Shown here one piece after another: positions 10,341-19,121 of a stretch of DNA of 64,000 nt. Both the position numbers and the translations under genes were made by a program. Positions within the stretch are counted from its first letter, which is position 1; each line of letters opens with the position of its first letter. This DNA comes from Methylohalomonas sp034521715 (GTDB lineage: Bacteria > Pseudomonadota > Gammaproteobacteria > Methylohalomonadales > Methylohalomonadaceae), in contig JAXHLY010000004.1 of the NCBI GenBank assembly GCA_034521715.1, forward strand, positions 446,616 through 510,615, in the 5' to 3' direction. The notes beneath the pieces were generated by a model, which made no database searches, had not been told where the DNA came from, and was given only the letters and a program-made list of their open reading frames with translations.

Positions 10341-11084
10341 AGCGTCTCTCGTCTCTCGTTAACCAACAAAGTTTGGCTATGCAATCAGCCCTGTCAAGCT
10401 TTCGCAGGAGCCGGTAGTGGTGCAGCTTGTCATCCCGAACGCACGTGAGGGATCTTGAGGCTCAAAAGGACAAGATTTCTCAACCACTGCGTGGTTTCGA
10501 AATGACAATGCCGGGTTGACGGCGTTCAAACTGATCCACTGCCCAGGAGCCCGGTAGTAGTGCAGCTTGTCATCCCGAACGCACGTGAGGATCTTGAGGC
10601 TCAACCGGTAGTGATGCAGCTTGTCATCCCGAACGTACGTGAGGGATCTTAGACTCAAAAGGACAAGATTTCTCAACCACTGCGTGGTTTCGAAATGACA
10701 ATGCCGGGTTGACGGCGTTCAAACTGAACCACTGTCCAGGAGCCCGGTAGTGGTGCAGTTTGTCATCCCGAACGCACGTGAGGGATCTTGAGGTTCAACC
10801 GGTAATGGTGCAGCTTGTCATCCCGAACGCACGTGAGGGATCTTGAGGTTTAACCGGTAGTGGTGCAGTTTGTCATCCCGAACGCACGTGAGGGATCTTG
10901 AGGCTCAAAAGGACAAGATTTCTCAACCACCTCGTGGTTTCGAAATGACAATGCTGAAGTGCAAGGTCCCGATTCGCGTGTATTCGCGTTTATTTGCGGA
11001 CTGGCCAAAAAAAGAATCCACTCATTCGCGCAGCGAAGCTGCGCTCCTACACAAGATACGCTTCACGAGTGACGAGATACGAAC
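10341..11084. repeat. Cluster of six dispersed repeats plus a REP half-element
   Basis: Gene-free stretch of about 740 bp. Six copies share the core ttgtcatcccgaacg followed by cacgtgagggatctt, at about 10418, 10563, 10619, 10758, 10816 and 10868. Three of them (first, third, sixth) are long versions that continue through aagatttctcaaccac to tttcgaaatgaca, so each is bounded by short inverted ends (tgtcat / atgaca). The others are truncated to about 55 bp and arranged in tandem. A REP-like half hairpin (gcgcagcgaagctgcgc) lies at 11029-11045. No coding sequence is supported. The stretch separates convergent genes (the kinase operon and mlaA). Confidence 0.8.
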
Positions 11085-11834
11085 TCAGCTCCCGCCGTCT
11101 TCTTCAAAATCCTCGTAGTTTTCGAAAGAAGAACCGTCCTCCTGATCCAGGATCTGGTTGCGGCGGCGTTCGAGGTAGGCGTTCTTGACGAAATCGTATT
11201 CATCCAGTGCCGCCTCGCTGACGAGGTCGCCTGTGGTCAGCATGTCCGACTTGAGATCAATAAAGCCCAGTGAGATCAGGCCGGCCTGTGCGGTGTCGCT
11301 TTCGATATAGGTAATCGGATGCATGAAGGTATCGGCGGCGATACCGACGCCATCACGCGCGGTACTCGGCCCCAGGAACGGCAGCACCAGGTACGGCCCG
11401 GAACCGATACCCCAGTAAGCCAGGGTCTGGCCGAAGTCCTCTCGCTCCGGCGGGATACCTTCCTTGGCGACATCGAAAAATCCGCCGATGCCGATGCTGG
11501 AATTCAGCATGAAGCGAACCACGGTATTCGCGGCCGCGTCGAGCTTGAACTGCAGCAGATTGTTCGCGAAGTTCGCGATTTCACCCAGGTTGCTGAAGAA
11601 ATTGGTCACGCCCTCGTCCACCATGCCGGGCGTAATGGCATTATAGCCGCGGGCAATCGGATGGAAGACAAATTCATCAGTCGTCTTGTTGAACTGGTAG
11701 ACACCGCGATTGAATCCTTCCAGCGGATCCCGGGCATCACCGCTGGCGGTGGTGGCACAGCCGGCAAGCAACGTAATGGCAAACAGTGCCGCGACACTAC
11801 GTGGCCAGCGGCTTTTCGATAAACTGGCGATCAT
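11085..11834 (-). CDS. mlaA: MlaA (VacJ) outer-membrane lipoprotein
   Basis: Outer-membrane lipoprotein of the Mla pathway, which removes misplaced phospholipids from the outer leaflet and hands them to periplasmic MlaC. The N terminus has a lipoprotein signal with lipobox LLAGC (Cys near residue 26). The mature part carries typical MlaA segments: DPLEGFNRGVYQFN, FFSNLGEIANFANNLLQ and the hydrophobic GPYLVLPFLGPST region. The C-terminal tail is acidic. Length 249 aa fits. No mlaBCDEF genes are adjacent, so it is encoded away from its ABC partner. It diverges from ubiG, with about 160 bp between them for both promoters. Confidence 0.93.
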   Translation of the reverse strand: MIASLSKSRWPRSVAALFAITLLAGCATTASGDARDPLEGFNRGVYQFNKTTDEFVFHPIARGYNAITPGMVDEGVTNFFSNLGEIANFANNLLQFKLDAAANTVVRFMLNSSIGIGGFFDVAKEGIPPEREDFGQTLAYWGIGSGPYLVLPFLGPSTARDGVGIAADTFMHPITYIESDTAQAGLISLGFIDLKSDMLTTGDLVSEAALDEYDFVKNAYLERRRNQILDQEDGSSFENYEDFEEDGGS

Positions 11835-11993
11835 CCCCTATGTTCTCCCCACAACGGAATTATTCTGTTGCAAAGCTTGTTATTATCCGGATTCGGAAAT
11901 TGTGGCTCTGTTACATTTTTGCAATCTACCTTAAGACCTGAAAAAAATCCATGCCGGTCAGACCGGCCGCAAACGATCGGAGAAACCCTCGCA

Positions 11994-12695
11994 GTGCCAG
12001 CGCATTCCGACAATCCGCCGGACTACCCCTTTGGCCACCACGCCGGTGACTGGTGGGATCCCGCGGGCCCTTTACGCACGCTGCATATCATCAACCCGGT
12101 ACGCCTGGATTACATCGACCGGCACTGTGGCCTGGCCGGCAAACAGGTGCTGGACCTGGGCTGCGGCGGCGGTCTGCTGAGCGAGGCCATGGCCGGCCGC
12201 GGTGCCCATGTCACCGGGGCCGACAGCGCCGCGGAACTGATTGAAACCGCGGCCGATCATGCCCGTGCCACGGGTCTGGATATCGACTATGTCCACGGCG
12301 ACAGCAGTCAACTGCTTGCCGCCGGCGAGGCCCGGTTCGATATCGTGGTGTGCCTGGAAATGCTCGAACACGTGCCGAACCCCGGCGCCGTCATCGACGA
12401 CTGCGCGCGCCTGCTGCGCCCGGGCGGCGACCTGGTCCTGTCGACGCTGAACCGCAGCCCGGCGGCCTACCTGTTTGCCGTTGTCGGCGCCGAATACGTT
12501 GCCGGTCTGCTGCCGCGCGGCACCCATGACTACGAGCGCTTCATCCGCCCGGCCGAACTCGCCGCCAGCTGCCGGGGCGCCGGCCTCGACATCCGCGATA
12601 TCAGCGGCCTGAGCTACATCCCCTGGCTGAACCGGGCCTTTATCAGCCGTTCCACCGCGATCAATTACCTGCTGCATGCCAGGCGTCCGCTATGA
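11994..12695 (+). CDS. ubiG: Ubiquinone biosynthesis O-methyltransferase UbiG
   Basis: SAM-dependent methyltransferase acting on two O-methylation steps of ubiquinone synthesis. I chose GTG 11994, with GGAGA ten nt upstream. The frame stays open back to 11868, but those codons have no family likeness, whereas the protein from GTG begins close to where UbiG proteins begin (WWDP, then LHIINPVRLDYI). The SAM-binding motif VLDLGCGGGLLSEAMA is near residues 52-67, followed by the acidic GAD loop and the motif EMLEHVPNP. About 233 aa. It overlaps gph by ATGA, so the two are translationally coupled. Confidence 0.93.
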   Translation: MPAHSDNPPDYPFGHHAGDWWDPAGPLRTLHIINPVRLDYIDRHCGLAGKQVLDLGCGGGLLSEAMAGRGAHVTGADSAAELIETAADHARATGLDIDYVHGDSSQLLAAGEARFDIVVCLEMLEHVPNPGAVIDDCARLLRPGGDLVLSTLNRSPAAYLFAVVGAEYVAGLLPRGTHDYERFIRPAELAASCRGAGLDIRDISGLSYIPWLNRAFISRSTAINYLLHARRPL

Positions 12696-13366
12696 AAGAG
12701 TCCGCCCTGCAGGCGGTGCTGTTTGATCTCGATGGCACGCTGGTCGATACCGCGCCGGATATCGCCGCCGCGCTCAACACGCTATTGCAGCAACAGGGCC
12801 GCCCGGCGCTCGATTACGAACGCATCAGACCGGTCGTGTCGCAGGGCGGTGCCGCGCTGATTACCCTGGCCTTTCCCGACGCGGATGCGGACACCGCCGC
12901 CGGCCTGCGCGACGAGTTTCTCGAACTCTACCGCCGGTGCCTGCAGGACGACAGCAGACTGTTCCCGGAAATGGCGGAGCTGCTCGACTACATCGAAGAC
13001 CGCGGCTGGGACTGGGGCATCGTCACCAACAAACCCGCCTGGCTGACCCGGCCGCTGCTGTCGGCCATGGCCCTGGACCGGCGTATCGACTGCCTGGTCT
13101 GCGGCGACATGGTGCGCCGGCCCAAGCCCGATCCGGAGCCCCTGCTGCTGGCCTGCGAACGGCTTGACTGCCGGCCGCAGCGGGCCGTCTATATCGGCGA
13201 TGCCCGGCGCGATATCGAGGCCGGCCGTGCCGCCGGCCTGCATACCCTGGTGGCGGCTTACGGCTATATCTCCGCTGACGAAGACCCGGCCGGCTGGCAG
13301 GCCGATGCCATTGTTACCACGGTCGCCGGTATCCGCGACTGGCTCGCAGCCCATGACGCCGGTTGA
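12692..13366 (+). CDS. gph: Phosphoglycolate phosphatase (HAD family)
   Basis: HAD-superfamily hydrolase that dephosphorylates 2-phosphoglycolate formed during DNA repair or RuBisCO oxygenation. The nucleophile motif FDLDGTLVDT is at residues 10-19, motif II is VTNKP near 111, the conserved Lys lies in RRPKPDPEP, and the acid pair is in GDARRDIEAG. The helical cap sits between motifs I and II. Length 224 aa is normal. It starts within the ubiG stop (ATGA) and overlaps the next gene by 14 nt. The ubiG-gph pair is common in gammaproteobacteria. A promiscuous HAD activity cannot be excluded. Confidence 0.9.
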   Translation: MKESALQAVLFDLDGTLVDTAPDIAAALNTLLQQQGRPALDYERIRPVVSQGGAALITLAFPDADADTAAGLRDEFLELYRRCLQDDSRLFPEMAELLDYIEDRGWDWGIVTNKPAWLTRPLLSAMALDRRIDCLVCGDMVRRPKPDPEPLLLACERLDCRPQRAVYIGDARRDIEAGRAAGLHTLVAAYGYISADEDPAGWQADAIVTTVAGIRDWLAAHDAG

Positions 13367-14216
13367 GACTGACACCGATACCGCCGCCTACTTCGAAACC
13401 GCCGCGGCGCCACCCGGCTCCGGCCTGTATTACGCCTGCCTGTTCACCGAGCCCCGATACCGGCCGCAGATACTGGCCCTGCACACCCTGGAGAACGAAC
13501 TGGTGAAAAGCCTGACCTCGATCCAGGACCCGGGCGTGGCGCGCCTGCGTCTGGAATGGTGGTGCGAGGAAATACAACGCGCCGGCAATGCCGAGGCCCG
13601 TCACCCTCTGGGCCGGGAACTGCAGCCCTATATTCTCGACGGCGTACCCGATGCCCGATCACTGATCGACGCCATACAGGCACTGGAGTCCGAACTCTTA
13701 GTGACCGATGCGGACGATTTCAGCCAGCTGCAACAGCAGTACCGCGATCACTTCGGACCCCTCTGGCGGCTGTCGGCGGCCTGCTGCGGCGTAACCGGCG
13801 ACGCGGCACTGGCGTCCGCCGCCCGTCTCGGTGGCCTGCATCACATGAGCCGGGCACTGCAGGATCTGTCCCGCAGCCTGCAGCAGGGCCGCTGCCGGCC
13901 ACTGCCACGGGGCGAACTGGACGCCGCCGGTCTCGTACCGGAAACACTGGCGGCGGCCACGAACCGCAATGACATTCTTGCGTCACAGGTCCGGCGGCTG
14001 CGCAGGACGCTGGATGAAGCCTGGCACGACTATCCGCCTGACCTCGCGCCGCCGTTCCTGCATGGCCTTATCCTGTGCCGGCTGGATGCCGTATTGCTGG
14101 AAGAAATCGAGCAGGATGGTGCCCGGTTGCTGGAACAGAGCTACAGCCTGACGCCGTTGCGCCGGCTGTGGCTGGCGTGGCGCACCCGGCGAAGGGTACT
14201 GAAGCGAGCACGGTGA
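13353..14216 (+). CDS. Squalene/phytoene synthase-family protein with degenerate active-site motifs
   Basis: All-helical protein of the trans-isoprenyl synthase head-to-head family (COG1562-like, NDUFAF6-like). I start it at ATG 13353, inside the end of gph, although the frame extends upstream; the resulting 287-aa protein has the normal family size. The N-terminal YYACLFTEPRYR and LRLEWWCEEI segments match the family. The Asp-rich motifs that bind diphosphate in true squalene or phytoene synthases are not intact: LRLEWWCEEI replaces the first, and the second keeps only one Asp (ALQDLSRSLQQGR). Activity as a terpenoid synthase is therefore doubtful. It may have an assembly role like NDUFAF6 (inference). 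Confidence 0.75.
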   Translation: MTPVETDTDTAAYFETAAAPPGSGLYYACLFTEPRYRPQILALHTLENELVKSLTSIQDPGVARLRLEWWCEEIQRAGNAEARHPLGRELQPYILDGVPDARSLIDAIQALESELLVTDADDFSQLQQQYRDHFGPLWRLSAACCGVTGDAALASAARLGGLHHMSRALQDLSRSLQQGRCRPLPRGELDAAGLVPETLAAATNRNDILASQVRRLRRTLDEAWHDYPPDLAPPFLHGLILCRLDAVLLEEIEQDGARLLEQSYSLTPLRRLWLAWRTRRRVLKRAR

Positions 14217-14368
14217 CTGGTGAGTAGACATTGTAGGAGCCCGGTTTACCGGGCGAATACAACAAATCCACCCATTCGCGCAGCAAGCTGCGCTCCTACA
14301 GCTGTTCGCCCAGGGGTCGGGCCTCTCACAAGAATTTTTTTGATTCCCTCTATCTATCGATTCACCAT
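14217..14368. repeat. REP/BIME hairpin pair plus four heptanucleotide units
   Basis: A BIME-like pair occupies 14232-14300: one arm carries gagcccggtttaccgggc, the other gcgcagcaagctgcgctcc, each a hairpin, with outer ends gtaggag and ctcctac inverted. At 14360-14387 are four units of the 7-bp motif attcacg (the first is attcacc). The region lies between two convergent genes and may act as a transcription or RNA-decay boundary, as REP elements do elsewhere. Confidence 0.75.
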
Positions 14369-14854
14369 TCACGATTCACGATTCACGTCATTCAACAGCC
14401 GCACCCGCAGGCGTCGCAGCATGTCGGTGTTGTATTCATCCGCCACAATCACTGCACGGCGAATACCCGTTTCAACCTGAAAGCGCAGCACCACGAGCGG
14501 CGGGCTGATGAAGGCATCCGGCTTCAGTACTGCCCGGCAGGCGTTTCCATCGCCATCGGTCAGCCACCAGTCACCCGCCGGCGTCAGCAGCAGCTCGCGC
14601 GGCAGTTCACGACTGAAGCGCGGCGAATACTGCGCCAGCATATGGCCGGCATGTACTGTCACCGCAACGCAGCATAAGAGCTGCAGCTGCCAGGGCATGC
14701 CCGTTGCAAACAGCAAGACCACGGCGCCGCCGTGTATGGTAATCAGGTAGAGAACCGCCCAGGGTCCTTCATTCACCGGCAGGCGGATCGCCTGCATAAA
14801 AGAATTGTCCTGGATCATGGACTTGCGCGCCTCAATTCCGTTTTCATCTTGCAT
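14369..14854 (-). CDS. ygfX: YgfX (CptA-like) inner-membrane protein
   Basis: Small inner-membrane protein of the YgfX/DUF1434 family. In E. coli the gene is paired with sdhE and has been described both as a toxin of an atypical pair and as an SdhE partner. Two close hydrophobic helices lie at about 30-75, followed by a soluble domain with LLLTPAGDWWLT and RLRVRLL near the end. The 161-aa length may be overestimated: Met13 or Met20 could be the true start. The gene is divergent from the sdh cluster, whose sdhE lies at 18873, so the E. coli ygfX-sdhE pairing is rearranged but stays in the same neighbourhood. Confidence 0.72.
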   Translation of the reverse strand: MQDENGIEARKSMIQDNSFMQAIRLPVNEGPWAVLYLITIHGGAVVLLFATGMPWQLQLLCCVAVTVHAGHMLAQYSPRFSRELPRELLLTPAGDWWLTDGDGNACRAVLKPDAFISPPLVVLRFQVETGIRRAVIVADEYNTDMLRRLRVRLLNDVNRES

Positions 14855-15010
14855 TCGGAGAATCGAAAAAAGATACTAACGCCTTTGGCTGATACCCCTC
14901 GATGACTGATCTGGTCGGCCACACCAGTCAATCTGCGATCGTCGGGGAACTTAGACCCTGATCGGATTCTGCAGATTCTGCCTTAACCCAATCAAGAGGT
15001 TTACATAACA

Positions 15011-15187
15011 ATGGCTACGGACAGGAACCAGCAACAGGACACGGGCGCTGAGCAGGGAGCCCCGGACAACGGGGACACAGCCGGGAATTCATCCGGGGAG
15101 ACACCGGCGGAAATCGGTGGACCCAAAGGCCCGGAACCCACGCGTTACGGTGACTGGGAAAAACGCGGCCGTTGTATTGATTTCTGA
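15011..15187 (+). CDS. DUF1674 / SDHAF4-like succinate dehydrogenase assembly factor
   Basis: Short 58-aa protein. The first ~35 residues are Gln/Gly/Asp-rich and probably disordered. The C terminus is the family signature: IGGPKGPEPTRYGDWEKRGR, then CIDF and the stop. In mitochondria SDHAF4 binds flavinated SdhA and promotes assembly with SdhB; bacterial DUF1674 proteins are their homologues, though their role is mostly inferred. AGAGG-type ribosome-binding site about 10 nt upstream. It lies 100 bp before sdhC in the same direction, as the first gene of the sdh operon, which supports the assignment strongly. Confidence 0.88.
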   Translation: MATDRNQQQDTGAEQGAPDNGDTAGNSSGETPAEIGGPKGPEPTRYGDWEKRGRCIDF

Positions 15188-15287
15188 ATGTTTGTTTTAT
15201 GAGCTGTTGCCGGACGCCGATCGTAACCGGCCCGGCACCGGCCGGCTTTGAATAATCGATAGACAACTGAAAGCGGGTAACCCGAAC

Positions 15288-15686
15288 ATGTCTGCAAGAC
15301 AACGGCCCTTGTCGCCGCATCTGCAAGTCTACAAACCGCAGCTGACCTCGGTCCTGTCCATCACCCACCGGGCGACCGGCCTGTTTCTCGGCCTCGGTGC
15401 GCTGGTGCTGTGTTACTGGCTGCTGGCTGTCGCCGCCGGACCCGAGTTTTACGGCAGGGCGCAGGGCATCACCGGCAGCTGGTACGGTCAGCTGCTGCTG
15501 TTCGGCTGGGTGGCCTCGCTCTACTATCATCTCTGTAACGGCATCCGTCACCTGTTCTGGGATGCGGGTTACGGCTTCGAGCTGAAAACCACCTATGCCT
15601 CGGGCTACGCCGTCGTCGCCGCCAGCGTGATCCTGACCGTCGTCACCTGGATTGTTGCCGCGATGCGGCTCGGGGGTGGTGCATGA
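15288..15686 (+). CDS. sdhC: Succinate dehydrogenase cytochrome b556 subunit
   Basis: Membrane anchor of complex II, binding haem b and quinone with SdhD. Three transmembrane helices are visible (about 32-52, 66-87, 108-127). The family signature RPLSPHLQVY opens the protein and SITHRATG follows. The haem-ligand His region YYHLCNGIRHLFWD is in the second helix. Length 132 aa is typical. Its stop overlaps the sdhD start (ATGA, 15683), so the two anchors are translationally coupled. Confidence 0.95.
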   Translation: MSARQRPLSPHLQVYKPQLTSVLSITHRATGLFLGLGALVLCYWLLAVAAGPEFYGRAQGITGSWYGQLLLFGWVASLYYHLCNGIRHLFWDAGYGFELKTTYASGYAVVAASVILTVVTWIVAAMRLGGGA

Positions 15687-16063
15687 ATCTGCGCACTCCC
15701 CTGTCCCGTGCCCGCGGACTCGGTTCCGCCAAGGAGGGAACCCATCACTGGTGGTGGCAGCGGCTGACCGCCGTGGCACTGGTGCCATTGAGCCTCTGGT
15801 TCATCGTCTCCCTGGTCTGCATGATCGGTGCGGATCACGCCGAGATCGTGGCCTGGATGCAAGCCCCTGCCGTCAGCCTGCTGCTGATCCTGTTCATCAT
15901 CATGCTGTTCCACCATGCCCAGCTGGGCGTGCAGGTTGTCATCGAGGATTACGTCCACAGCAAGTGGCAGAAAGTGACTTCCCTGGTACTGCTCAAGTTT
16001 CTCGCGATGATTGCGGCACTGGCCTCGATCATCGCCGTGCTCAAGGTTTCCCTGGGCTTATAG
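15683..16063 (+). CDS. sdhD: Succinate dehydrogenase membrane anchor subunit
   Basis: Second membrane anchor of complex II. Three helices (about 27-48, 58-82 and 98-122) and the conserved Ser/His regions are visible: GTHHWWWQRLTAV near 22-34 and LFHHAQLGVQVVIEDYV near 84-100, which carries the candidate haem-ligand His and the quinone-side residues. 126 aa, normal. It is coupled to sdhC by a 4-nt overlap and is followed 35 nt later by sdhA. Confidence 0.93.
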   Translation: MNLRTPLSRARGLGSAKEGTHHWWWQRLTAVALVPLSLWFIVSLVCMIGADHAEIVAWMQAPAVSLLLILFIIMLFHHAQLGVQVVIEDYVHSKWQKVTSLVLLKFLAMIAALASIIAVLKVSLGL

Positions 16064-16098
16064 CCCGGACCGGACAAGGGATTAAGATTCGACCAGAT

Positions 16099-17890
16099 AT
16101 GTCCAAGGCTTACGAAATTACCGAACATCATTACGACGTGGTCGTGGTCGGCGCCGGCGGCGCCGGACTGCGCGCCACCCTCGGCATGGCGGCAAGCGGT
16201 TTGACCACCGCCTGCATTACCAAGGTATTCCCCACCCGCAGCCATACGGTTGCGGCGCAGGGCGGCATGTCCGCGGCACTCGGCAATATGGGCATGGACG
16301 ACTGGCGCTGGCACATGTACGACACCGTCAAGGGATCGGACTGGCTGGGCGATCAGGACGCCATCGAATACATGTGCAAGAACGCCATGCAGGCGGTGAT
16401 AGAACTGGAGCATTACGGCGTACCGTTCTCGCGTACCGACACCGGCCGGATCTATCAGCGGCCGTTCGGCGGCATGACCACCAACTTCGGCGAAGGCACC
16501 GCGCAGCGCACCTGTGCCGCCGCCGACCGTACCGGCCACGCCATTCTGCATACGCTGTATCAGCAGTCGCTGAAAGATAACGCCGAGTTCTATATCGAAT
16601 ACATTGCGCTGGATCTGATCATGGATGACGAAGGCGTCTGCCGTGGTGTCTGGGCCTGGTGCCTGGAAGACGGCAGCCTGCATCGTTTCCGCGCGCATGA
16701 AGTTGTGCTCGCCACCGGCGGCTACGGTCGTTGCTATTTTTCCTGCACGTCGGCACATACCTGTACCGGCGACGGCAGTGGCATGGTGCTGCGCGCCGGC
16801 CTGCCGCTGCAGGACATGGAGTTCATCCAGTTTCATCCGACCGGCATCTACGGTTCCGGCTGCCTGATCACCGAGGGCGTGCGCGGTGAAGGCGGTTATC
16901 TGACCAATGCCGGCGGCGACCGTTTCATGGAACGTTATGCGCCGTCGGCCAAGGATCTCGCCTCGCGTGACGTGGTCAGCCGCTCCATGACTATCGAGAT
17001 CCGTGAAGGCCGGGGTGTCGGCGAGAACGGCGATCACATTTATCTGCACCTGGAACACCTGGGACCGGAAGTGATCAACGAGCGCCTGCCGGGCATCGCC
17101 GAATCGGCCCGCATTTTCGCCGGTGTCGATGTCACCAGGGAACCGATCCCGGTGATCCCGACGGTGCATTACAACATGGGCGGCGTACCGACCAATTACC
17201 TGGGCCAGGTGGTCACACTGAAGGACGGCGAGCCGGACACGGTGGTACCCGGGTTAATGGCGATCGGCGAGGCCGCGTGCGTGTCTGTCCACGGTGCCAA
17301 CCGCCTGGGTTCCAACTCGCTGCTGGATCTGATCGTCTTCGGCCGGGCCGCGGCCCAGTACTGCGCCGCCACGATCAAGCCGGGCCAGAGCCACAAGACC
17401 CTGCCGGACAGCATTGACGACTTTTGCCTGTCGCGCTTCGATCGCATCCGCCACAATGACGGCAACACGCCGGTGGCGAAGATCCGCGACAACATGCAGC
17501 GCACCATGCAGAACGACGCCGCCGTCTTTCGCACCAGTGAGACATTGAATGGAGGCATTGAAAAGATGCAGAATGTCTTCAATTCATTCAGCGACGTCAG
17601 GGTCAACGATAAATCGATGATCTGGAATACGGACCTGGTCGAGGCACTGGAGCTGCACAACCTGCTCGGCAATGCCAGTTGTCAGCATCCATTCCGCCGC
17701 CAACCGCACGGAAAGCCGCGGCGCCCATGCGCGCGAGGATTATCCCGAGCGTGACGATGACAACTGGATGAAACACACCCTGGTGTGGATGAACGACAAG
17801 GGCGAAGCCCGTTTTGATTACCGGCCGGTACATATGTACACGCTGACCGACGACGTCGAGGTCATACCGCCGAAGAAACGAGTTTATTGA
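16099..17890 (+). CDS. sdhA: Succinate dehydrogenase flavoprotein subunit (one frameshift near the 3' end)
   Basis: Catalytic subunit oxidising succinate to fumarate with covalently bound FAD. The open frame extends far upstream, but the protein starts at ATG 16099. It shows the Rossmann motif VVVVGAGGAGLRA (14-26), the FAD-attachment His49 in TRSHTVAAQGG, and the substrate-site region with HPTG and RGEGGYLTN. The frame breaks near 17675-17682 (one extra base). The true C terminus continues in another frame as VVSIHSAANRTESRGAHARE and ends in VIPPKKRVY at 17890. Corrected length is about 596 aa, exactly family size. The break is probably a consensus error, since the downstream frame is fully conserved. 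Confidence 0.95.
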
Positions 17891-17962
17891 CGTGAAACGT
17901 GAATCGTGAATCGTCGCTCGCATGATGCCCTGATACTGACGATTCACGATTCACGATTCACG
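17891..17962. repeat. Inverted heptanucleotide arrays between sdhA and sdhB
   Basis: Left arm: cgtgaaa and two cgtgaat units (17891-17911). Right arm: three attcacg units (17942-17962). The arms are reverse complements and would form a stem of about 20 bp with a ~30-nt loop in the sdhA-sdhB intercistronic RNA. The sdhB ribosome-binding site (GAGGA, 17962-17966) begins exactly where the right arm ends, so the hairpin could affect sdhB translation or transcript processing (inference). Confidence 0.75.
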
Positions 17963-17974
17963 AGGAACGAAAGA

Positions 17975-18757
17975 ATGGCTGAATTCACTTTACCGAAAAA
18001 TTCCAGGATCAAGCCCGGCAAGACTTTCAATGCCGCCGGGGATGCCACGCGCAAGAAACAGTTCCAGATTTATCGCTGGGATCCGGACAGCGGCGACAAT
18101 CCGCGTATCGACAGTTACGAGATCAACCTGGATAAATGCGGCCCCATGGTTCTGGACGCGATCATCTACATCAAGAACGAAATCGATTCGACCCTGACCT
18201 TCCGCCGCTCCTGTCGTGAAGGCATCTGCGGTTCCTGTGCCATGAATATCGGCGGCACCAATACCCTGGCCTGTACCAGGACCATCGATGAATTCGAAGG
18301 TGATATCAAAATTTATCCGTTGCCGCATATGGAGGTTGTGAAAGACCTGGTACCGGACATGACACACTTCTATGCCCAGTACGCCTCCATCAAGCCCTGG
18401 CTACAGACCCAGTCACCGGCACCGCCGGATCGCGAACGCCTGCAGTCGAAGGAAGACCGCGAAAAGCTGGATGGCTTATACGAGTGCATTCTCTGTGCCT
18501 GCTGTTCCACTGCATGCCCGAGCTACTGGTGGAATCCGGAACGCTACCTGGGGCCGGCGGTATTGCTGCAGGCCTATCGCTGGATCGCCGACAGTCGCGA
18601 TGAAAACACCGGCGAGCGTCTCGACGAACTGGAGGACCCGTTCCGCCTGTATCGCTGTCACACGATCATGAACTGTACCAATACCTGCCCGAAGGGTCTG
18701 AATCCCGGCAAGGCAATCGCGGAAATCAAGAAGAAGTTGGTGGAGCGGACGCTGTGA
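17975..18757 (+). CDS. sdhB: Succinate dehydrogenase iron-sulfur subunit
   Basis: Electron-transfer subunit of complex II with three Fe-S centres. Start is ATG 17975 behind GAGGA; the longer open frame reads into repeat DNA. The [2Fe-2S] site is SCREGICGSCAMN, with another Cys in TLACT. The [4Fe-4S] site is CILCACCSTACPS and the [3Fe-4S] region is CHTIMNCTNTCPKG. 260 aa. The stop codon is the first triplet of a heptanucleotide repeat arm, so this repeat abuts or overlaps the gene end. It belongs to the DUF1674-sdhCDAB-sdhE cluster. Confidence 0.96.
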   Translation: MAEFTLPKNSRIKPGKTFNAAGDATRKKQFQIYRWDPDSGDNPRIDSYEINLDKCGPMVLDAIIYIKNEIDSTLTFRRSCREGICGSCAMNIGGTNTLACTRTIDEFEGDIKIYPLPHMEVVKDLVPDMTHFYAQYASIKPWLQTQSPAPPDRERLQSKEDREKLDGLYECILCACCSTACPSYWWNPERYLGPAVLLQAYRWIADSRDENTGERLDELEDPFRLYRCHTIMNCTNTCPKGLNPGKAIAEIKKKLVERTL

Positions 18758-18817
18758 ATCGTGAAACGTGAAATGTCGTTCGTGTCTCGATTCACGATTC
18801 ACCATTCACGTTTCACG
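18755..18817. repeat. Inverted heptanucleotide arrays after sdhB
   Basis: Left arm of cgtgaaN-type units starting in the sdhB stop codon (18755-18774); right arm attcacg, attcacc, attcacg, tttcacg (18790-18817). The arms pair imperfectly into a hairpin of about 20 bp. No U-run follows, so it is not a classical terminator. Confidence 0.7.
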
Positions 18818-18872
18818 GTCAGGCAAATACTGGCAAGATATTGAAAGCCATTATTGCGCTCAACCCGTCACA

Positions 18873-19121
18873 ATGTCCGAATTAGCCAAACTCCGTTGGC
18901 ATTGCCGCCGCGGCATGCGCGAGATGGATCTGCTGCTCGGCGGCTGGCTCGACGAACACTACAGCCGCGCATCACCGGAGCTGCAGCAGGCGTTCAGCAC
19001 CATCCTCGAAGAACTCGATCAGGATATCCTCGACTGGGTCATGCAGCGCCGGCCGTGCCCGCCACAGTATGCCGAACTGGTTGGTGAACTCAGGCATATC
19101 CGCAAGCCGCAATCCAACTGA
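18873..19121 (+). CDS. sdhE: SdhE flavinylation factor (YgfY family)
   Basis: Small helical protein that promotes covalent attachment of FAD to SdhA. The start is ATG 18873; upstream codons lie in repeat DNA. The family signature RRGMREMDLLLG is at residues 13-24 and holds the RGxxE motif that contacts the flavoprotein. The remainder, with ELDQDILDWV, forms the five-helix bundle. 82 aa. It follows sdhB by about 115 bp in the same direction, matching a role in complex II maturation. Confidence 0.93.
   Translation: MSELAKLRWHCRRGMREMDLLLGGWLDEHYSRASPELQQAFSTILEELDQDILDWVMQRRPCPPQYAELVGELRHIRKPQSN

Noticed and set aside
15949..17169. 406-aa antisense reading frame opposite sdhA
   Set aside because: High-GC shadow of sdhA. 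The sense strand encodes a fully conserved protein.
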